The translations under genes were made by a program, and so were the position numbers. Positions 9,610 to 19,454 of a stretch of 64,000 bases of DNA are shown here, in pieces (position 1 is the first letter of the stretch; every line of letters begins with the position of its first letter). The DNA comes from Planctomycetota bacterium (GTDB lineage: Bacteria > Planctomycetota > Phycisphaerae > Phycisphaerales > UBA1924): NCBI GenBank assembly GCA_018968885.1, contig JAGWZK010000011.1:1-64000 (forward strand), given 5' to 3'. Below the pieces are notes generated by a model. The model was not told where the DNA came from, made no database searches, and saw nothing but the letters and a program-made list of their open reading frames with translations.

Positions 9610-11235
9610 ATGTCCGCTCATGCCGCCCCCTCGCTTCCCGCTCCGAACCTAGTCAAGGTCACGCGCGCCCTCATCAGCGTCAGCGACAAGACCGGCCTCC
9701 TCGATCTCGCCCGCGCCCTCATCAGCCACAACGTCGAGATCATCTCCACTGGTGGCACCGCAGCTGCCCTCACACAGGCCGGCATCCCCGTCACCCCTAT
9801 CGATGCCGTCACGCAATTCCCCGAGATGATGGATGGCCGCGTCAAGACACTGCACCCCAAAGTCCACGGCGGCCTCCTGGCTGTCCGCAATAACCCCGCC
9901 CACGTCGCCGCCATGAAAGAGCACGGAATCGCCCCCATCGATCTGGTGTGCATCAATCTCTATCCCTTCGAAGCCACCATCGCCAAGCCCAATGTCACTC
10001 TCCATGATGCGGTCGAGAATATCGATATTGGCGGGCCCTCTATGGTCCGCTCCGCCGCCAAAAACTCCAACCACGTGCTCATCCTCACTTCTCCCGCGCA
10101 GTATGCCGCCACGATCTCCGCACTCGCAGAGAACCTAGGCCAAACCACTCTCGCCCTTCGCCGTTCGTGCGCTGCCCACGCTTTTGCCACCACCGCCGCC
10201 TACGACGCCGCTATCAGTGCCTATCTCGCTGCCCAGTGGCTCTCTAACGAAGACCTTCCCTCCACACTCAATCTCCCCCTCTCCCGTTCCGGGTCTCTTC
10301 GTTACGGCGAGAATCCTCACCAGCCCGGCTCTCTCTACACAGGCCCAGCACTCCTTGGAAGTGGCATTCCTCAGGCCAACCAACTCCACGGCAAAGAACT
10401 CTCTTACAACAACATCAACGACGCGGCAGCCGCCCTCTCACTCTCACGCCAACTGGCCGCTCTCTCTCCCACCGCCACCTCCGCCGTCATCGTCAAGCAC
10501 GCCAACCCCTGTGGCGCAGCCACGGCTTCAACACCACTTCACGCCATCAGTGACGCCATCGCGGGCGACCCCCTCGCGGCATACGGCGGCATCATCGCTG
10601 TCAGTTCACCGATCGACGAGGCCGCCGCCGCGCGGCTCTGCACCAAAGACGTTTTCTTCGAAGTCCTCATCGCTCCCGACTATTCCCCCGCTGCTCTCGA
10701 TGCCCTGCGCACCCGCTGGCAGAATCTCCGCATTCTCAAAGTCCCCTCATCCCTCACCGATCCCACCTTCGAACTCCGCTCCGTCCCCGGCGGCATTCTC
10801 ATCCAAAAGCCCGACCGCACCCTCGCAGTCGGTCCTGCGCTCGTTCACGCCGCCGGTCCTGCGCCCTCCGCCCCTCACCTCGCCGTCGCTCGATTCCTCG
10901 AACCAGTCTGCCGCGCCCTCAACAGCAACGCCGTCTGCATCGGTGGCATCGGCGAACACTCCACTCCTCGCCTCTTCGGCGCTGGTGCGGGTCAGATGGA
11001 TCGTGTCGCCAGCTGCACACTCGCCGTCGCCAAAGCCGGGCCGCACGCCAAAGGCGCGGTCGCCTTCTCCGATGCCTTCTTCCCATTCTCTGATGGCCCC
11101 ACCATCCTTACCGACGCTGGTATCACCTGCATCGTTCACCCCGGCGGCAGCAAACGTGATCAAGACACCTTTGATCTCTGCAATTCCCGCGGCATCACCT
11201 GCCTCACCACAGGCATTCGCCACTTCCGCCACTGA
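9610..11235 (+). CDS. purH: Bifunctional AICAR formyltransferase / IMP cyclohydrolase
   Basis: PurH catalyses the last two steps of de novo purine synthesis in the cytosol: AICAR to FAICAR, then ring closure to IMP. The 541-residue protein has the N-terminal IMP cyclohydrolase (MGS-like) domain with ALISVSDKTGLLDLA, IISTGGTA and MMDGRVKTLHPKVHGG. The C-terminal transformylase domain carries VIVKHANPCGAA. The frame is open further upstream to 9085, but the ATG at 9610 follows AGGAA at a proper distance and the homologous sequence begins there. The gene converges on the DUF1080 gene with only 3 bp between stops. Confidence 0.96.
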   Translation: MSAHAAPSLPAPNLVKVTRALISVSDKTGLLDLARALISHNVEIISTGGTAAALTQAGIPVTPIDAVTQFPEMMDGRVKTLHPKVHGGLLAVRNNPAHVAAMKEHGIAPIDLVCINLYPFEATIAKPNVTLHDAVENIDIGGPSMVRSAAKNSNHVLILTSPAQYAATISALAENLGQTTLALRRSCAAHAFATTAAYDAAISAYLAAQWLSNEDLPSTLNLPLSRSGSLRYGENPHQPGSLYTGPALLGSGIPQANQLHGKELSYNNINDAAAALSLSRQLAALSPTATSAVIVKHANPCGAATASTPLHAISDAIAGDPLAAYGGIIAVSSPIDEAAAARLCTKDVFFEVLIAPDYSPAALDALRTRWQNLRILKVPSSLTDPTFELRSVPGGILIQKPDRTLAVGPALVHAAGPAPSAPHLAVARFLEPVCRALNSNAVCIGGIGEHSTPRLFGAGAGQMDRVASCTLAVAKAGPHAKGAVAFSDAFFPFSDGPTILTDAGITCIVHPGGSKRDQDTFDLCNSRGITCLTTGIRHFRH

Positions 11236-11238
11236 TCT

Positions 11239-11964
11239 TCATCGAGGCATCTGTTCCATGCGGCGCCGCCCTTCCGGGCCGAGACGAGCACCCGTGCGTC
11301 CGTCAGTAATCTCACGGATCTGAGCATCGCGGAACCACAGGGTATTGCCGTGATTCTGCAGTTCGATCGGACCGGACGCATACACGGGCTGAGAACGATC
11401 GAAGTAGTTCTCCAGCACGACATCATCCACCACCAACGTGTCGTTCAGCCACACTGTCACCCGATCACCAATGAGGGTGATGTCGAACGTGTTCCACTCT
11501 CCCACCGGGTTGTCGGCGAAGATGAGGGGCTTACTCAGTCCCTTCTGGTTGTTGTAGAGGCCACCGGAGCCGATGGGGTTATCCCAGATCTGGACCTGGG
11601 GACAGCCGCGAAGGTAGATGCCGCTGTCGCCACCCTTCTCGATCTTCCAATCAATCAAGAGTCGAAAGTCTGTGTAGTCGCGTGCCGAGACGAGCGACTC
11701 ACCCTTGCCATCGTACTTCAGTACTCGGCGCCAACCCTCGCCAACGAAGGTCCAGTGAGCACGGGCACTGTCATCGGCCTTGTCCTGAGCGGTCTGATCC
11801 AACGCATCGCGTTTGGGAGGGTCGGCGGTAAAGCCCTTCCAGCCCGACAGGTCTTTGCCATTGAACATGGCGTTGAAGCCGGGGCCAAAGGTGTCATGAC
11901 GGCCAGCGCAGCCAGAGAGAATTGCAACCATCGACACGCACGCACAGAGGAGGGACATTCGCAT
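11239..11964 (-). CDS. DUF1080 (3-keto-disaccharide hydrolase family) lipoprotein
   Basis: The 241-residue protein begins MRMSLLCACVSMVAILSGC, a lipoprotein signal with lipobox LSGC. The mature part has the DUF1080 hallmarks: FNGKDLSGWKGF, DFRLLIDWKIEKGGDSGIY, VQIWDN, and a C-terminal PIELQNHGNTLWFRDAQIREI. The family has a concanavalin-like jelly-roll fold; some members act on 3-keto-disaccharides, and it is greatly expanded in Planctomycetes. The frame continues upstream to 12189, but a TACCCT box 7 nt before this ATG and the lipobox place the start here. Substrate unknown. Confidence 0.88.
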   Translation of the reverse strand: MRMSLLCACVSMVAILSGCAGRHDTFGPGFNAMFNGKDLSGWKGFTADPPKRDALDQTAQDKADDSARAHWTFVGEGWRRVLKYDGKGESLVSARDYTDFRLLIDWKIEKGGDSGIYLRGCPQVQIWDNPIGSGGLYNNQKGLSKPLIFADNPVGEWNTFDITLIGDRVTVWLNDTLVVDDVVLENYFDRSQPVYASGPIELQNHGNTLWFRDAQIREITDGRTGARLGPEGRRRMEQMPR

Positions 11965-11971
11965 GGAAAGA

Positions 11972-11977
11972 AGGGTA
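11972..11977 (-). promoter_or_regulatory. -10 box TACCCT, 7 nt before the DUF1080 start (leaderless type)
   Basis: TACCCT on the minus strand ends 7 nt before the ATG at 11964, so transcription would start within about a base of the start codon. No Shine-Dalgarno is present. See the window-wide leaderless pattern. Confidence 0.6.
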
Positions 11978-11979
11978 GC

Positions 11980-12021
11980 GAAAAAATGACATGCCCGGGT
12001 GGCCACGTGGCCAGCCCGGGC
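11980..12021 (-). terminator. Strong palindromic terminator after the fibro-slime gene
   Basis: A nearly perfect inverted repeat at 11993-12021 (CCCGGG, GGCC and CACGTG nested symmetrically) is followed on the minus strand by ATGTCATTTTTTCG. Hairpin plus T6 tract fits an intrinsic terminator for the gene at 12092-13009, just ahead of the DUF1080 promoter. Confidence 0.75.
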
Positions 12022-12091
12022 GTGGGATGTGTCTTGCGCGGCTGCGGAGCAAACTCCGGCACCGAAGCCGCGCATCACGGAGGTTGAGGAA

Positions 12092-13009
12092 TCAGTCATA
12101 TAGGCCCGTGGCGGCAGGCACCTCGACGGTTCGCAACTGCAGGGTGGTTTCAATCTTGCAGTTGGACTGAGTGCGGTGACGCTCGGCAAAGAAGAAGTTG
12201 AGCTTGTAGGTGCCGTTGTCCTGCAACCAGGAGAGGCGGTCCAGGTTGATGGTCTGGCTCACGGCACCGTGCACGCCACCGATGTCGATGACAAGCTTGT
12301 TATCGATGAAGACCCAGACATCGTCGTCACCGGTGAAGGTGAAGACCTGACCCTGATTGCGCTTGTAGATGAAGTCGGTGGCAAGCTCGAAGGTGAAGTG
12401 GAAGTTCTTGGTGTTGCCGGCGGAGTTGCCGTACAACTCACCGTTGATTGGGAAGAAGCCACCGCGACTGGAGAAGACGGGATCAGTTCGGTCGTCAAAG
12501 GTGTAGATGGTGCTGTTGGAATCGCGGTTCAGGTTGATGGTCAGGGGCTTGCTGACGTTGACACCGCTGGTGTCGCGGAACCACGAGCGGAGCGTGTCGC
12601 CCGAAGTGAGCGCGCCGCCAGTGCTGCTGGCGACGGCACCCGCCTGATCACCACTGAGGGCAGAGATGTACGACTTGGGACGGATGATGTCGCGCCCGGC
12701 AGAGTCACGCCAGTTGGTGCTGACCTTGTAGCCGAGTGACGAAAAGACGGGCTTGCCATCGGAGCCGAGGTCATCGGCGACGATGCTCATGTAGTGGCCA
12801 AAGCCACCGGAGGGCTGACGCTCGAAGTCCTGGTGACCGCCGGAGACCGAACGCTCCTTAAAGTCGCGGATAGTGCCGGTCAGCGAGAGGGAGGTCGGCA
12901 TTGCCGTGTTCTCGCCGCCCGCGATCTGAGCGGCAGCGATGCCGGAAGCACCCATCAGGGCTCCGGCCAAGGCGACAAAGGTGACTGACTTGTTCAAACG
13001 GCTGCTCAT
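12092..13009 (-). CDS. Secreted fibro-slime domain protein
   Basis: The 305-residue protein has a signal peptide (MSSRLNKSVTFVALAGALMG...GIAAAQ). It then has a fibro-slime/PA14-like module: LTGTIRDFKE at the start, FTFELATDFIYKRNQGQVF, and the calcium-binding-like block FTGDDDVWVFIDNKLVIDIG ahead of INLDRLSWLQDNGTYKLNFFFAER. The family is named from Fibrobacter and Dictyostelium surface proteins and is thought to bind carbohydrate or form extracellular matrix. AAGGAGT before the ATG supports the start. It ends at a strong terminator, so it is probably monocistronic. Confidence 0.88.
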   Translation of the reverse strand: MSSRLNKSVTFVALAGALMGASGIAAAQIAGGENTAMPTSLSLTGTIRDFKERSVSGGHQDFERQPSGGFGHYMSIVADDLGSDGKPVFSSLGYKVSTNWRDSAGRDIIRPKSYISALSGDQAGAVASSTGGALTSGDTLRSWFRDTSGVNVSKPLTINLNRDSNSTIYTFDDRTDPVFSSRGGFFPINGELYGNSAGNTKNFHFTFELATDFIYKRNQGQVFTFTGDDDVWVFIDNKLVIDIGGVHGAVSQTINLDRLSWLQDNGTYKLNFFFAERHRTQSNCKIETTLQLRTVEVPAATGLYD

Positions 13010-13398
13010 GTGCGTGTACTCCTTCTGGGCCGCGGCTTGTGGCCGACCGACGTCCGCCGGTCCCCTCCGTGCGGGACGCCCGAAACCAACCCTTCTTGGA
13101 CACGGTGAAGCCGCGCGATCGGCTCCGAATCAGACTGTGCAATCCGGGGCCGTGGGTGGCCAGCAATCTGGGAAAGGAATGTCGGTCGGAGGTGGGTTTG
13201 AAGGGCGTGAGACGGGAGTGTCAACTTTGCAGCCGAGGCGGGGGCGCGGTCCGATCTATAGTGCCGCGGAAGGGCGAGAGGGCGGCTTCAAGCAGCTCCT
13301 CCTTGCGGCATTGGAGGCCGCGAGGGCGTTCTTTCCCGGACATACTGACTTTCTACAGCTTGAGTGGAAGGTTGGCCAGGCAGGGAAGGTTTTGACCC
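13010..13398. other. 389-bp intergenic region between divergent fibro-slime and murA genes
   Basis: No coding frame here looks real. A TATAGT at 13257-13262 could be a -10 for murA with a leader of about 130 nt, but no -35 at proper spacing is visible. GGGAAGG just before 13399 is the likely murA ribosome binding site. Confidence 0.4.
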
Positions 13399-14733
13399 AT
13401 GGATGTGTTTGTCATTGAGGGCGGGCGGCGGTTGGAAGGCAATATTCGGGTCAATGGCAGCAAGAATGCCGCGCTGCCCCTGATGGCGGCGGCCCTGCTG
13501 ACGGATGACAAAGTAACGTTTCGGGATATCCCGGATCTGGCGGACATCCGCAACATGGTGCGGTTGCTGGCAGAACTAGGTTGCCTGCGTTTGAATGAGG
13601 CGGAAGGGTTTGAGACCGGGGTGCACACCTTCCGCAATGTGGAGCAATCGCAGAGTCATGCGACCTATGACATTGTGAGGACGATGCGGGCCAGCATCTG
13701 TGTTCTGGGGCCGCTCTTGGCCAAGCGCGGTCAGGCACGGATCGCCCAGCCGGGCGGATGCTCGATCGGTGATCGGCCGGTGGACCTGCACCTGAGAGGG
13801 CTACGTGCACTGGGTGCACACATCACGCTGGAACAGGGCGACATCGTGGCCAAGGCACCGGCGGGTGGTCTGCGCGGCGCGACCATCTTCCTAGGCGGCC
13901 GATTTGGTTCGACCGTTCTGGGCACGGCGAACGTGCTGTCGGCAGCAGTGCTGGCCAAGGGCACGACGGTGATCGAGTCTGCCGCGTGTGAGCCTGAGAT
14001 CGTCGACCTGGCTGAGATGCTGATCGCCATGGGTGCGAAGATCACCGGGCATGGCTCTCCCCGCATTCGGGTGGAGGGCGTGAAGGAACTGAGTGGTGTG
14101 AATCATCGCGTGATCGCTGACCGCATTGAAGCGGGCACGTTCATCGCGGCGGCGGCCATCACCAACGGCGACCTGACGATCGAGAACTGCCCCATCGATG
14201 CGATGCTCGCGGTGAGGGATCGGTTTGATGCCGCGGGCGTGAACATTCGCACGGTCAACGGTGAAGACGAATTGATGCGGGCCACCGTGCGCGTCACGGC
14301 GGATCGAGTACTGAAGCCGGTGGAGCTGACCACGCAACCGCACCCGGGATTCCCAACTGACCTGCAGGCGCAGTTCATGGCCATGCTGTGCTTGGCGGAC
14401 GGCAACAGCGTGATCACCGAGCGGATCTTCCCCGAGCGATTCCTGCACGTGGCGGAGCTTTCACGGATGGGTGCGAACCTGTTCCGTCAGGGTGCGACGG
14501 TGGTGATCAGCGGCGTGCGCAAGCTGGTGGGCGCTCCGGTCATGGCGAGCGATCTGCGCGCTTCGGCGTGCTTGGTGCTGGCGGGCCTCGCTGCGGAAGG
14601 CACGACCGTGGTGCACCGCGTCTATCACCTGGACCGCGGCTATGACAACATGGAAGGCCGCTTGGCCAATGTCGGCGCTCGCATCACACGCACCAGCGAT
14701 GCAAACGTTCCGGCTGCAGCGACTGAGGTCTAA
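13399..14733 (+). CDS. murA: UDP-N-acetylglucosamine 1-carboxyvinyltransferase
   Basis: MurA transfers enolpyruvate from PEP to UDP-GlcNAc, the first committed step of peptidoglycan synthesis, in the cytosol. The 444-residue protein begins MDVFVIEGGRRLEGNIRVNGSKNAALP... with the conserved NGSKNAALP. It has the catalytic cysteine loop QPGGCSIGDRP (Cys near residue 121, equivalent to fosfomycin-sensitive Cys115), and LTTQPHPGFPTDLQAQFMA near the C-terminus. Length is as expected. Its presence argues for a peptidoglycan wall. GGGAAGG precedes the ATG. A terminator follows, shared with the convergent dockerin locus. Confidence 0.96.
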   Translation: MDVFVIEGGRRLEGNIRVNGSKNAALPLMAAALLTDDKVTFRDIPDLADIRNMVRLLAELGCLRLNEAEGFETGVHTFRNVEQSQSHATYDIVRTMRASICVLGPLLAKRGQARIAQPGGCSIGDRPVDLHLRGLRALGAHITLEQGDIVAKAPAGGLRGATIFLGGRFGSTVLGTANVLSAAVLAKGTTVIESAACEPEIVDLAEMLIAMGAKITGHGSPRIRVEGVKELSGVNHRVIADRIEAGTFIAAAAITNGDLTIENCPIDAMLAVRDRFDAAGVNIRTVNGEDELMRATVRVTADRVLKPVELTTQPHPGFPTDLQAQFMAMLCLADGNSVITERIFPERFLHVAELSRMGANLFRQGATVVISGVRKLVGAPVMASDLRASACLVLAGLAAEGTTVVHRVYHLDRGYDNMEGRLANVGARITRTSDANVPAAATEV

Positions 14734-14755
14734 GAGAATCCAAGGTTCACACACG

Positions 14756-14793
14756 AAAGCCGCCCGGGCATCTGCTCGGGCGGCTTTGTTTTT
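14756..14793. terminator. Bidirectional terminator between murA and the dockerin locus
   Basis: A stem of AAAGCCGCCCGGGCA against TGCTCGGGCGGCTTT is followed by TGTTTTT on the + strand and preceded by an A-rich arm serving the minus strand. It is placed to end both convergent genes. A near-copy lies at 17811-17841 behind the second dockerin gene. Confidence 0.8.
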
Positions 14794-14810
14794 GAAATGG
14801 CGTGAATCGA

Positions 14811-17541
14811 TCAGCAGCCGGCAGCAAAGGCCGAGACGAAATCCAGGTAATCAAAGAAATCGATCACTGAATCCTCATTGAAATCGGCAAGCGGAGTAGC
14901 ACCTGCAAATTCGACCACGAAGTCGAGATAGTCAAAGAAATCCACTGCGCGATCGTGGTTGAAGTCCGCGGGACACGTGACTCGCAGTCGAACGCTGGTT
15001 GCAGTGGGCTCGACGATCACCTCAAGACCGGTCGGCACGATCACGTTGGCAAAATCGCCCGAGACGCTTGCCGCAGTGATCACGGTGAAAACATCTTCCG
15101 GAGCAGGTAAGAATCCGTCGAGCAAGATCAATCGCAGCGTGCCACCGAGGGAGACATTGCCAGTGACTGCAAGAACATCATGCTGGGTTTCGGATGTGGT
15201 GCCTGCGAGTTCGATCTGAAGTTCACCATCGGGCGCGGCTTGCGTGAAGTTGCCTTCGATAGACAGACGTCCGGGTGACCGGCCGGGCTTGACGTTTCCT
15301 TCGTTGATCATGCCCGGAGAGCGAATGAGACCGCGACCACCGAGCGTGCCACGGTTGAGGGTTGGTCTGAATTCGTTCCACGCGCCGTCGATATCGACTT
15401 CGACGCCGCGAGCGACGAAACTGATGGGGCGACCACCAAAGGTCATGATCGCGCCGGCATTGACTCGCCAACGCCCACCGTGTAGCCCGCCGCCGGAGTA
15501 TTGAACGATCGGACCGGTGATATTGAGAATGCCCTGACTGGCTTCGACCAAGCCTGAATTGTCCAGCGTGGTGCTGATGATGCTTTGTGATGCGGCGCCG
15601 ATGCGAGAGAGAATGCCCGAGTTGACGAACTTTCCCTCCTGATTCGATGTCGCATCATTGATGAAACCGGTCAATGAGCAGAATCCCCGGTTGATGAAAT
15701 CCACACCCGGTTCGGCCAAAACCAGCGTGTCGAGGATGTTGGCCACACCCTGATTGAGAAAGTCCGATCGCAACTGGCATGAACCACAATCTGCCGTGAA
15801 GCTATCGATGTTCTCCACTGGCGACTCGGCGCCTTGGGGGAATCGAATCGCGCCGGCCCGCCAGGTCCACCGCCCTTGGTTCCTGAACTTGGCGTCAGAA
15901 CCAAGCTGTGGATCCGCTCGCACTTCGCCGAACTGGGTGAATTGACCGGGCTTGGTGATATCCACACCCATGTCCATGGTGAGTGTCGCGGACCCAACGG
16001 TCAGTGTCGCGCCACTAAGGAGTTCGAAGGTTCCCTGACCCTCGATGCGAGGCACCCCACTACTGGCCACGGTATTGCCTGAGGCGCGCCATCGAGCCCC
16101 GCTTGTGACGACAGCCCTTTAATCACCATTCATATCGAACACCACGGGTGAGCCGTTCACACCGGTGTTGCAATCGCCGGAGTATACGGAGAGATAGGCA
16201 AAATCGCGCATATGGCCACGAAGTTGTTTGTAATCGATGCCGGATTCCCCGGAGTGGGTCCATTGACACTCATGAGGCCCTTGAGAGTCAGCACGCCGGA
16301 TCCGTCACCATCGAGCTGTGTATTCATCAGTGAATACACGGCACCCAAAGCGATCTCCAGGTCCGCATCCTCCATCAGCCGTACGCGCGAATACTGCCGC
16401 ATCGTTCCCTCAATCAGGATGTAGAGGTCGCGTGCAGCTCCGCCGCCAGTAAATCCTGGTGCGCCGATGGCATTGAGTAGCCCACCCGCCGCAACGCGGA
16501 TGTGGGGTGTCTCGACTTGCGGTGTCCCGGCCAGCGTTCCCCTGCTCCAGGTCATCAAGCCACTTTCGGCGATGTACACGCCACTTTCGCGAACCGTAAC
16601 CGGGTTGGTTGCTGTCACCCACAAGCCGCGAGCGCCGTTCTCTTCTCGAGCAGAAACACTGACTTCTGCAAGTTCCAGAACGCCATTGAGCAATTGAAGA
16701 GAGCCGACCCCCGAGACCTGCACAGGCCCGACAGCGAACACCGGAGTGGTGGCCACCTGAACCCGCACCAGCCCCCCTTGCTCAAGTCGGACATTGCCTC
16801 TGAGAAACCCCTCGGCGTTGATCGTCATGGTTCCCAGCGAGTGAATCGTCCCATGATTCTGCAATCCGCTGGCTACAGAGAATGATCGCGTGGCGGGAAT
16901 CTCAATCGTTCCATGATTCGCCAGCACGCCCGTTCCACGATCTCTTCCGATCGCGTTATCCACCACGCAGTTGATCGTGCCGGCGTTGATCACGATGCCG
17001 GAATCATTGATCGTGAATCCTTGCCGCAGGTTCATGGTTCCATTGTTCGAAAGCACGCATCCACCAGCGACTTCCCGAGGAGCAGTACGCCCGCTGATGA
17101 AGCTTCGCTCCACTAGCAGCGTTCCTTCGTTTCTGACAATGCCGCTGGCAAAATCCCGCCTTGCCAGACCGAGGTATCACCAGACACTGTGATTGTTCCG
17201 GCATTCTGCACCGGCTCACTGGAAAATTCAAAGACTGGATTGCTTAAGTTCGCATCCGCCGCGAACCGCACGGGCGTGTAGAACCTGATGGTTCCTCCGG
17301 CGGTGATCGGCCCAAGAACCCGCATCTGATTTGAACACTGCGACATGTCGGCATGCTTGCCACTGGGAACGATGATTTCCGCCCCATCCGGCGGCTCGAC
17401 CGTCGGATTCCAATTGTTTGAGTTACACCAGTTGGCTGGTGAACCCGAGCCAACAAATGTGTATTGCTGCGCCCGCGAAACCGCCGTCGCGTTCGCTGCC
17501 GCACCGACAGTTGCCAGCAACATCCAACGAGAATTCTTCAT
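14811..17541 (-). pseudogene. Decayed secreted beta-helix/autotransporter-like protein with GC-type dockerin tail
   Basis: Three minus-strand pieces read as one ~910-residue protein. The first (17541 down) has a signal peptide MKNSRWMLLATVGAAANATA and GGAG before its ATG. Around 17150-17165 the frame shifts: the continuing sequence FASGIVRNEGTLLVERSF is in the next frame. The middle piece has repeated NxGTI units as in beta-helix passenger domains. A second shift lies near 16190-16265, and an in-frame TAA at 16119-16121 interrupts ...FDMNGD and RAVVTSG.... The last piece ends with two dockerin-like repeats (DFNHDRAVDFFDYLDF and DFNEDSVIDFFDYLDF) and a final GC. Either a pseudogene or an error-containing assembly. 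Confidence 0.75.
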
Positions 17542-17810
17542 GGCACAGCTCCCTCACGTCAGCGTCCATGCCGTACGCACAATGCACTCGATGCCGAACT
17601 TCTATCGCATCACATTCTCATAACTCATCGCGAATCACAATTGGCTGATGATTGCCAAGTCACGTATTGCACCGGCAACGCAACATACCACACCAACGCC
17701 GTACATGCAATGCGTATTTCAGCGTATCTGGCGATTCTCAAGCCATTTTCACCAGTGCAAGGCGCGCTTTGGCAATTCGCATCATGCGACATCCTGGACG
17801 CTCAAAACCA
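17542..17810. other. Intergenic region upstream of the decayed dockerin gene
   Basis: The stretch has lower GC than its surroundings and should hold the promoter of the minus-strand gene starting at 17541. I see no clear -35/-10 pair and no coding frame worth calling. Confidence 0.4.
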
Positions 17811-17841
17811 CAAACCGCCCGAGCATTTGCCCGGGCGGCTT
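17811..17841 (-). terminator. Terminator of the second GC-dockerin gene
   Basis: The stem CCGCCCGGGC/GCTCGGGCGG with an AAAT-type loop at 17815-17838 is followed on the minus strand by TTTGTGGTTTTG. It closely resembles the terminator at 14756-14793. Confidence 0.7.
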
Positions 17842-17894
17842 GGTCTTTCCTGTTCACTCAACCGGCGGGGCCGGTGGGGGGAAGTCGTCGTGGT

Positions 17895-19430
17895 TCAGCA
17901 GCCGGATGAGAATGCGGCGACGAAGTCGAGGTAATCGAAGAAGTCGGTGACGGTGTCGGCGTTGAAATCGGCACCGGGGGAGTTGCTGGAGAACGCAGCG
18001 ACGAAGTCGAGGTAGTCGAAGAAGTCGACGACGGAATCCTGATTGAAACCGGCGGGGCAGGCGGGGGTGAAGGCGAGGTTGAGGTTGCCCGTTCCACGAG
18101 CGGTGCCATAGCCACCGACGCGGATGGTGTAGTACTGACCGGCATTGACCTGCACGTTCTGGATGCGGGACTGGAGGCCGCAAGCATCGTCGCTGCAGGC
18201 CAGGAAGTTGGAAGCGCCGCAGGAGTAGGAGGAGTAGATGGCCAGCTTGGTATCAAAGCTGCTGCCGCAAGTATCCAGGGTGAGCTGGCCATTGGAGGGG
18301 GCAATGAAGGACCACCAGAGGTCGCCACCGACCTGATTCTGATTGTTGACGACACAGGAATTCAGAACCGCACCATCTGTGTCAGCCATGGTGTTATCAA
18401 ACGCGTTGGCGCCGATCACGGCAGGGATCATGTTGTCGCAGCGGTCGTTGACAGGACCGACGTTGAGGCGGTAGTTACCCACGGCGCCGTCGTAACCACC
18501 CAGGCGGATGAGGTGCGTAGTGCCCGAGGTGACGGGGAGCATCATTGCGGATTCCTGATTCACCTGATTGCCGCAGGTCATGCCCGAGGGGGCATCGTCA
18601 TTGCACAGGATCATGTTGTTGATGTTGTTACCGCAGGTGCTGTTGTTGAAGACAGCCAGCACAGTGTCGAAGGTGCTACCACAAGTTGTGATCTTGATGT
18701 TGCCGGTCATGGGAGCGGTGTAGGAGAACCACACGGCGGGGGAGAAGGCGGGGCTGTTGCACGCCGCGACACCGTCAGCCGAGCCCGAGGCCGCGAAGGT
18801 GCTGCCAGTGTACGAGCCGTTGCTGACGGGCTTGGCATACTGGCAGGTGTCGTTGCCGGGGCGGAAGGTGACGGTGGCGTTGGAATCGAGCTGGCCACGC
18901 GAGAAGGTGTCGATTTCCTGCACGTAGGCATACTGACCGGCGGGAATGTGGGCAAACGAGTTACCCGGGCCGCCAAAGACCGTGGCGTTGGTGTTGCGGT
19001 TGTAGAGGCGGAAAGTTGCCCCGCCGCTGAAGATCGTGCCGCCGTAGCCACCATCGAAGTACACATCCATCGGCTCAGAGGCGCTGAACTCGACGCGGTA
19101 GCGCGACCAGATGCGCCCCGCCTCGCCATCACTATTGGCAAAGTTGGAGCCATTCATGGTGCAATCCAGCACCGAAGTGGACATGCTGGAGATCTGCCGC
19201 ATGGAGTTGTTGCCAGAGGACCAGGACTTCGAGGCCTGCTGATTCCAGGCGTTGTTGTTGGAGGCGGTGATCGACGATGTGCCGCTGCCATCGCCGGCCT
19301 GAGCGTTCACATATCGCTCAGTGGAAGTGATGCTGATCTACGCGGCAGCCGAAGCGGCGAGACCGGCAAGACAGGTGAGGGAGATGAGAGCGTTTGAGGT
19401 GACCTTACAGGCGCGATCGCTGTCTTTCAC
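17895..19430 (-). pseudogene. Secreted GC-type dockerin protein with an in-frame TAG after the signal peptide
   Basis: A single frame of 512 codons runs from a GTG at 19430 to 17895 except for one TAG at 19338-19340. Before the TAG lies a complete signal peptide (KVTSNALISLTCLAGLAASA, ending AAA); after it the frame continues ISITSTERYVNAQAGDG. A CAG-to-TAG change would restore an AAA-Q cleavage site. The mature part contains two Cys-rich pre-peptidase-like domains (TCGSTFDTVLAVF, TCGSSFDTKLAIYS). The C-terminus has two dockerin-like repeats (FNQDSVVDFFDYLDF, DFNADTVTDFFDYLDF) and ends in GC. The region from the GTG at 19310 alone would lack export. Loss-of-function allele or read error; readthrough is less likely. 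Confidence 0.75.
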
Positions 19431-19454
19431 GACGCTCTCTATCTGGAAGACCGC

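Noticed and set aside
13010..13398. Riboswitch or other regulatory RNA ahead of murA
   Set aside because: The long leader is notable, but I could not find a known aptamer pattern or a convincing set of conserved stems.
16157..17113. Middle dockerin-locus frame as an independent gene starting at GTG 17113
   Set aside because: Sequence upstream of the GTG in the same frame (IVRNEGTLL) continues the repeat pattern, so the GTG is internal.
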